Part shown: one piece after another, positions 62,295 to 64,000 of the stretch
Position numbering within the stretch: position 1 is the stretch's first letter
Layout: each line of letters opens with the position of its first letter
Source: an uncultured Oscillospiraceae bacterium
Lineage (GTDB): Bacteria; Bacillota; Clostridia; Oscillospirales; Ruminococcaceae
Direction: 5' to 3'
NCBI GenBank assembly: GCA_934481385.1
Contig: CAKSPD010000007.1
Location: forward strand, 1 to 64,000
DNA: 64,000 bases
The notes under the pieces: model-generated
The model's database searches: none
Told to the model about the DNA's origin: nothing
What the model saw: only the letters and a program-made list of their open reading frames with translations
Position numbers and translations under genes: made by a program

Positions 62295-62748
62295 ACTTTC
62301 TGCGAGAACCTGTTTTACGGTCAGTGCTTCTTTTGAGTTCGCACATTTTTTCTTCGCTGTTCTGTTTGAACTTGTTAATCATATCCTCAAATGACATTTC
62401 AGAAGCAGGAGTCTGTTTTTTAGGTTCCCATACATTTGAACGGGAACGGTCATCACGTTTCTGATTCTGCATACGGTTCTGATTATTTCTCTGCGGTCTG
62501 GGGTTAGGATTTTCGACAGCCTTTTTAATTGAAAGGCTGACTTTTCCGGCTTCATTTATACCGATAACCTTAACTTTAACTTCCTGATTTTCTGTAAGGA
62601 AATCTCTGATTTCGTTTACAAAGGAGTTAGAGATTTCGGATATATGAACCATACCGGTTGCACCGCCTTCTATATCCACGAAAGCACCGTATTGTGTAAT
62701 GTTTTTAACTTTTCCGTTATAAATTTTTCCGATTTCGAGCTGAATCAA
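62293..62748 (-). CDS. yabR: S1 RNA-binding domain protein (YabR-like)
   Basis: This 151-residue protein has one S1 domain at the N-terminus (about 3-75; GKIYNGKVKNITQYGAFVDIEGGATGMVHISEIS) and a basic, Asn/Arg-rich tail likely to bind RNA. It starts at TTG behind AGGAGG. It follows divIC, as yabR does in Bacillus. Related proteins (GSP13, YugI) bind the 30S subunit or mRNA; its exact role is not known. Confidence 0.85.
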   Translation of the reverse strand: MIQLEIGKIYNGKVKNITQYGAFVDIEGGATGMVHISEISNSFVNEIRDFLTENQEVKVKVIGINEAGKVSLSIKKAVENPNPRPQRNNQNRMQNQKRDDRSRSNVWEPKKQTPASEMSFEDMINKFKQNSEEKMCELKRSTDRKTGSRRK

Positions 62749-62767
62749 GCTTAATTCCTCCTAAAAA

Positions 62768-63082
62768 TTAATTGCGTGAAGTGTCATAAAATCTTTGTTC
62801 ATCAGGGTAAGCATAATTGAAATCCTCACGGGCTACTTTTTCTATGTAAGCAGTCATGTCATCGCCTTCAAGGTTTTGCTGTAACTCTGCATTTTCGTTT
62901 TCATAGTCCTTGATTTTTTCCTTAATGGATAAAAGTTCTTCTTCTTTCTGCATTCTGTCGTATTCAGTAGAAACACTGATGACAGTACAGCAGATAACGA
63001 GAGCAACAGCGACTAATTTAAACGGAATGTTATTAAAGAATCCTTTACCCCTTGCCTTTTTTTTCTTTCTTTTTTCTGGCAT
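62768..63082 (-). CDS. divIC: Septum formation initiator family protein (DivIC/FtsB-like)
   Basis: This 104-residue protein has a short Lys/Arg-rich cytoplasmic start, one membrane helix (about 20-40) and an outer coiled coil (KIKDYENENAELQQNL), then a compact end with AREDFNYAYPDEQRFYD. This is the DivIC layout. DivIC works with FtsL and DivIB at the division septum. It overlaps yabQ by 38 bases and precedes yabR, the standard gene order. Confidence 0.88.
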   Translation of the reverse strand: MPEKRKKKKARGKGFFNNIPFKLVAVALVICCTVISVSTEYDRMQKEEELLSIKEKIKDYENENAELQQNLEGDDMTAYIEKVAREDFNYAYPDEQRFYDTSRN

Positions 63083-63611
63083 AGAATTTCACGTTCTTTC
63101 TGTTGTGAATTACTCTTTTATTATACAACATTTTGTATTTATCAATCAAGGGTAAAAAGAAAATTTTAAGGCGATTAATAAAATTTTCGTAAAAATCTAC
63201 AAATTTAAGGTGTAATTTTTTACGCACAGTTATATAAAGAAGAAAAAAGGGTTTTAAAATAATTAGCAGAATGGATTTTATAAGATATACAAGTTTTTTA
63301 ATAACAAGAACAGCAATTCTTCCCACCGTGAAAAAATAGAGAATAAAACCGAGAATATTGCCGAGAATATAAAATATCCTGAACTGACCTCTTGCGTAAG
63401 CTGAAATGAATGAGATAAAAATAATAATATAAACTGCAAAGAAAATAATATCTTCCAGCATAACAAGAACAGCATTATGAGGAATAATAATTCTGAATGT
63501 TCTGAAGAAGTCATAGATTATGCCGAGAATAATTCCGACAGCACATGAAAGGAGAAAAAGCTGAGTATGTTCAGTAAAGGAAAAATAAGTTTCCGGAATA
63601 ATGTTTCTCAT
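63045..63611 (-). CDS. yabQ: Spore cortex protein YabQ-like
   Basis: This 188-residue membrane protein has four or five hydrophobic segments. The start is typical of YabQ: a helix (FLLSCAVGIILGIIYDFFRTFR) followed by LEDIIFFAVYIIIFISF. In B. subtilis YabQ sits in the outer forespore membrane and is needed for spore cortex. The C-terminal tail is very basic. It lies between yabP and divIC with tight spacing, which strongly supports the call. Confidence 0.85.
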   Translation of the reverse strand: MRNIIPETYFSFTEHTQLFLLSCAVGIILGIIYDFFRTFRIIIPHNAVLVMLEDIIFFAVYIIIFISFISAYARGQFRIFYILGNILGFILYFFTVGRIAVLVIKKLVYLIKSILLIILKPFFLLYITVRKKLHLKFVDFYENFINRLKIFFLPLIDKYKMLYNKRVIHNRKNVKFYARKKKEKKGKG

Positions 63612-63617
63612 TATATT

Positions 63618-63899
63618 TTACCTAAAAAGCTTTCCGAGGAGTGAAAGCGGAGATTTTCTGTCTTTGTCACCATATACAATAGACCATATATCACCGTTAA
63701 TAGTCATATCACCTGTTTCAACGCTCATAGAATCGATATGGAGGTCTTTTCCCTGAATAACCATTTCACCGAGCGTGGTATAAAGACAGATACTTTTTTC
63801 ATCAAAGCTGTCCACATCAGTAATACCCGAAACAGTAATGGTTTTTCTGTCCTCCATAATAACATTGTGACTGTGTTTTTGAACTTTTTCCTGAATCAT
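63618..63899 (-). CDS. yabP: Sporulation protein YabP-like
   Basis: This 93-residue beta-rich protein has the YabP/YqfC pattern: HNVIMEDRKTITVSGITDVDSFDE then LYTTLGEMVIQGKDLHIDSM. YabP is made under SigE in the mother cell and works with YabQ in cortex assembly. AAAGGAT precedes the ATG. The last 100 bases of the window hold its upstream region, and no clear SigE promoter could be fixed. The presence of yabP and yabQ suggests a sporulation programme, or its remnants. Confidence 0.85.
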   Translation of the reverse strand: MIQEKVQKHSHNVIMEDRKTITVSGITDVDSFDEKSICLYTTLGEMVIQGKDLHIDSMSVETGDMTINGDIWSIVYGDKDRKSPLSLLGKLFR

Positions 63900-64000
63900 A
63901 TTAAAAATATCCTTTCTGTTAAAAAACTTTGCACTAAATTATATTTGTGAATCAGAAAAAATATAACTTTTCAGAAAAAAATACTTGCAATTAAAAAAGT

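Overview
The window is AT-rich, Gram-positive DNA with strong AGGAGG-type ribosome sites and TTGACA/TATAAT promoters at 17-base spacing. Three dockerin-bearing secreted proteins (a GH5 endoglucanase, a GH74 xyloglucanase and a protein of unknown function), a cellobiose phosphorylase and the sporulation cluster yabP-yabQ-divIC-yabR point to a cellulosome-forming anaerobe of the Ruminococcus group (Oscillospiraceae). The species cannot be named from the sequence alone.

Layout. 1-7.3 kb: tRNA-Trp; a PhoP/PhoR-type two-component pair; a Na/phosphate cotransporter behind PhoP-box-like repeats; two cyclophilin-type lipoproteins, one without the usual active-site Arg; and murA. 7.35-12.4 kb: a compact cluster with a minus-strand operon (J-domain/pseudokinase-like, VWA, divergent adenylosuccinate-synthetase homologue) facing an NrtR-like Nudix regulator and an aldo/keto reductase. 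12.4-16.9 kb: a Zn/Cd P-type ATPase with an ArsR/SmtB-like operator, a dockerin protein, and rplM-rpsI.

16.9-32.2 kb: an integrated mobilizable element. Its ends carry a near-identical copy of the rpsI terminator hairpin. Inside are a tyrosine integrase, a CHC2 primase fragment, an excisionase-like HTH protein, a MobV relaxase with a likely oriT, a DUF3987 protein and an XRE regulator with palindromic operators. The cargo is a tight four-gene operon: fused nuclease-methyltransferase, second adenine methyltransferase, DUF4297-like nuclease and HerA-type ATPase. It is most likely an anti-phage system and is one of the two best candidates here for something undescribed as a unit.

32.3-51.5 kb: citrate synthase, aldose-epimerase-like protein and GH94 cellobiose phosphorylase; a large membrane protein; GH5-dockerin followed out of frame by a CE2-type esterase; envelope polysaccharide genes; a thioredoxin-reductase-like protein; a lipoprotein; an AraC regulator; and GH74-dockerin. 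This is a plant-wall degradation and cellodextrin-use neighbourhood.

51.5-64 kb: an orphan FeoA protein; a nine-gene minus-strand phage head module (terminase, portal, capsid, protease-like, connector and tail-like genes, all open, with no tape measure, lysis or integrase); a ydjI-ydjG-ydjH-like membrane-stress cluster; and yabR-divIC-yabQ-yabP. All function calls come from reading motifs. No database search was run.
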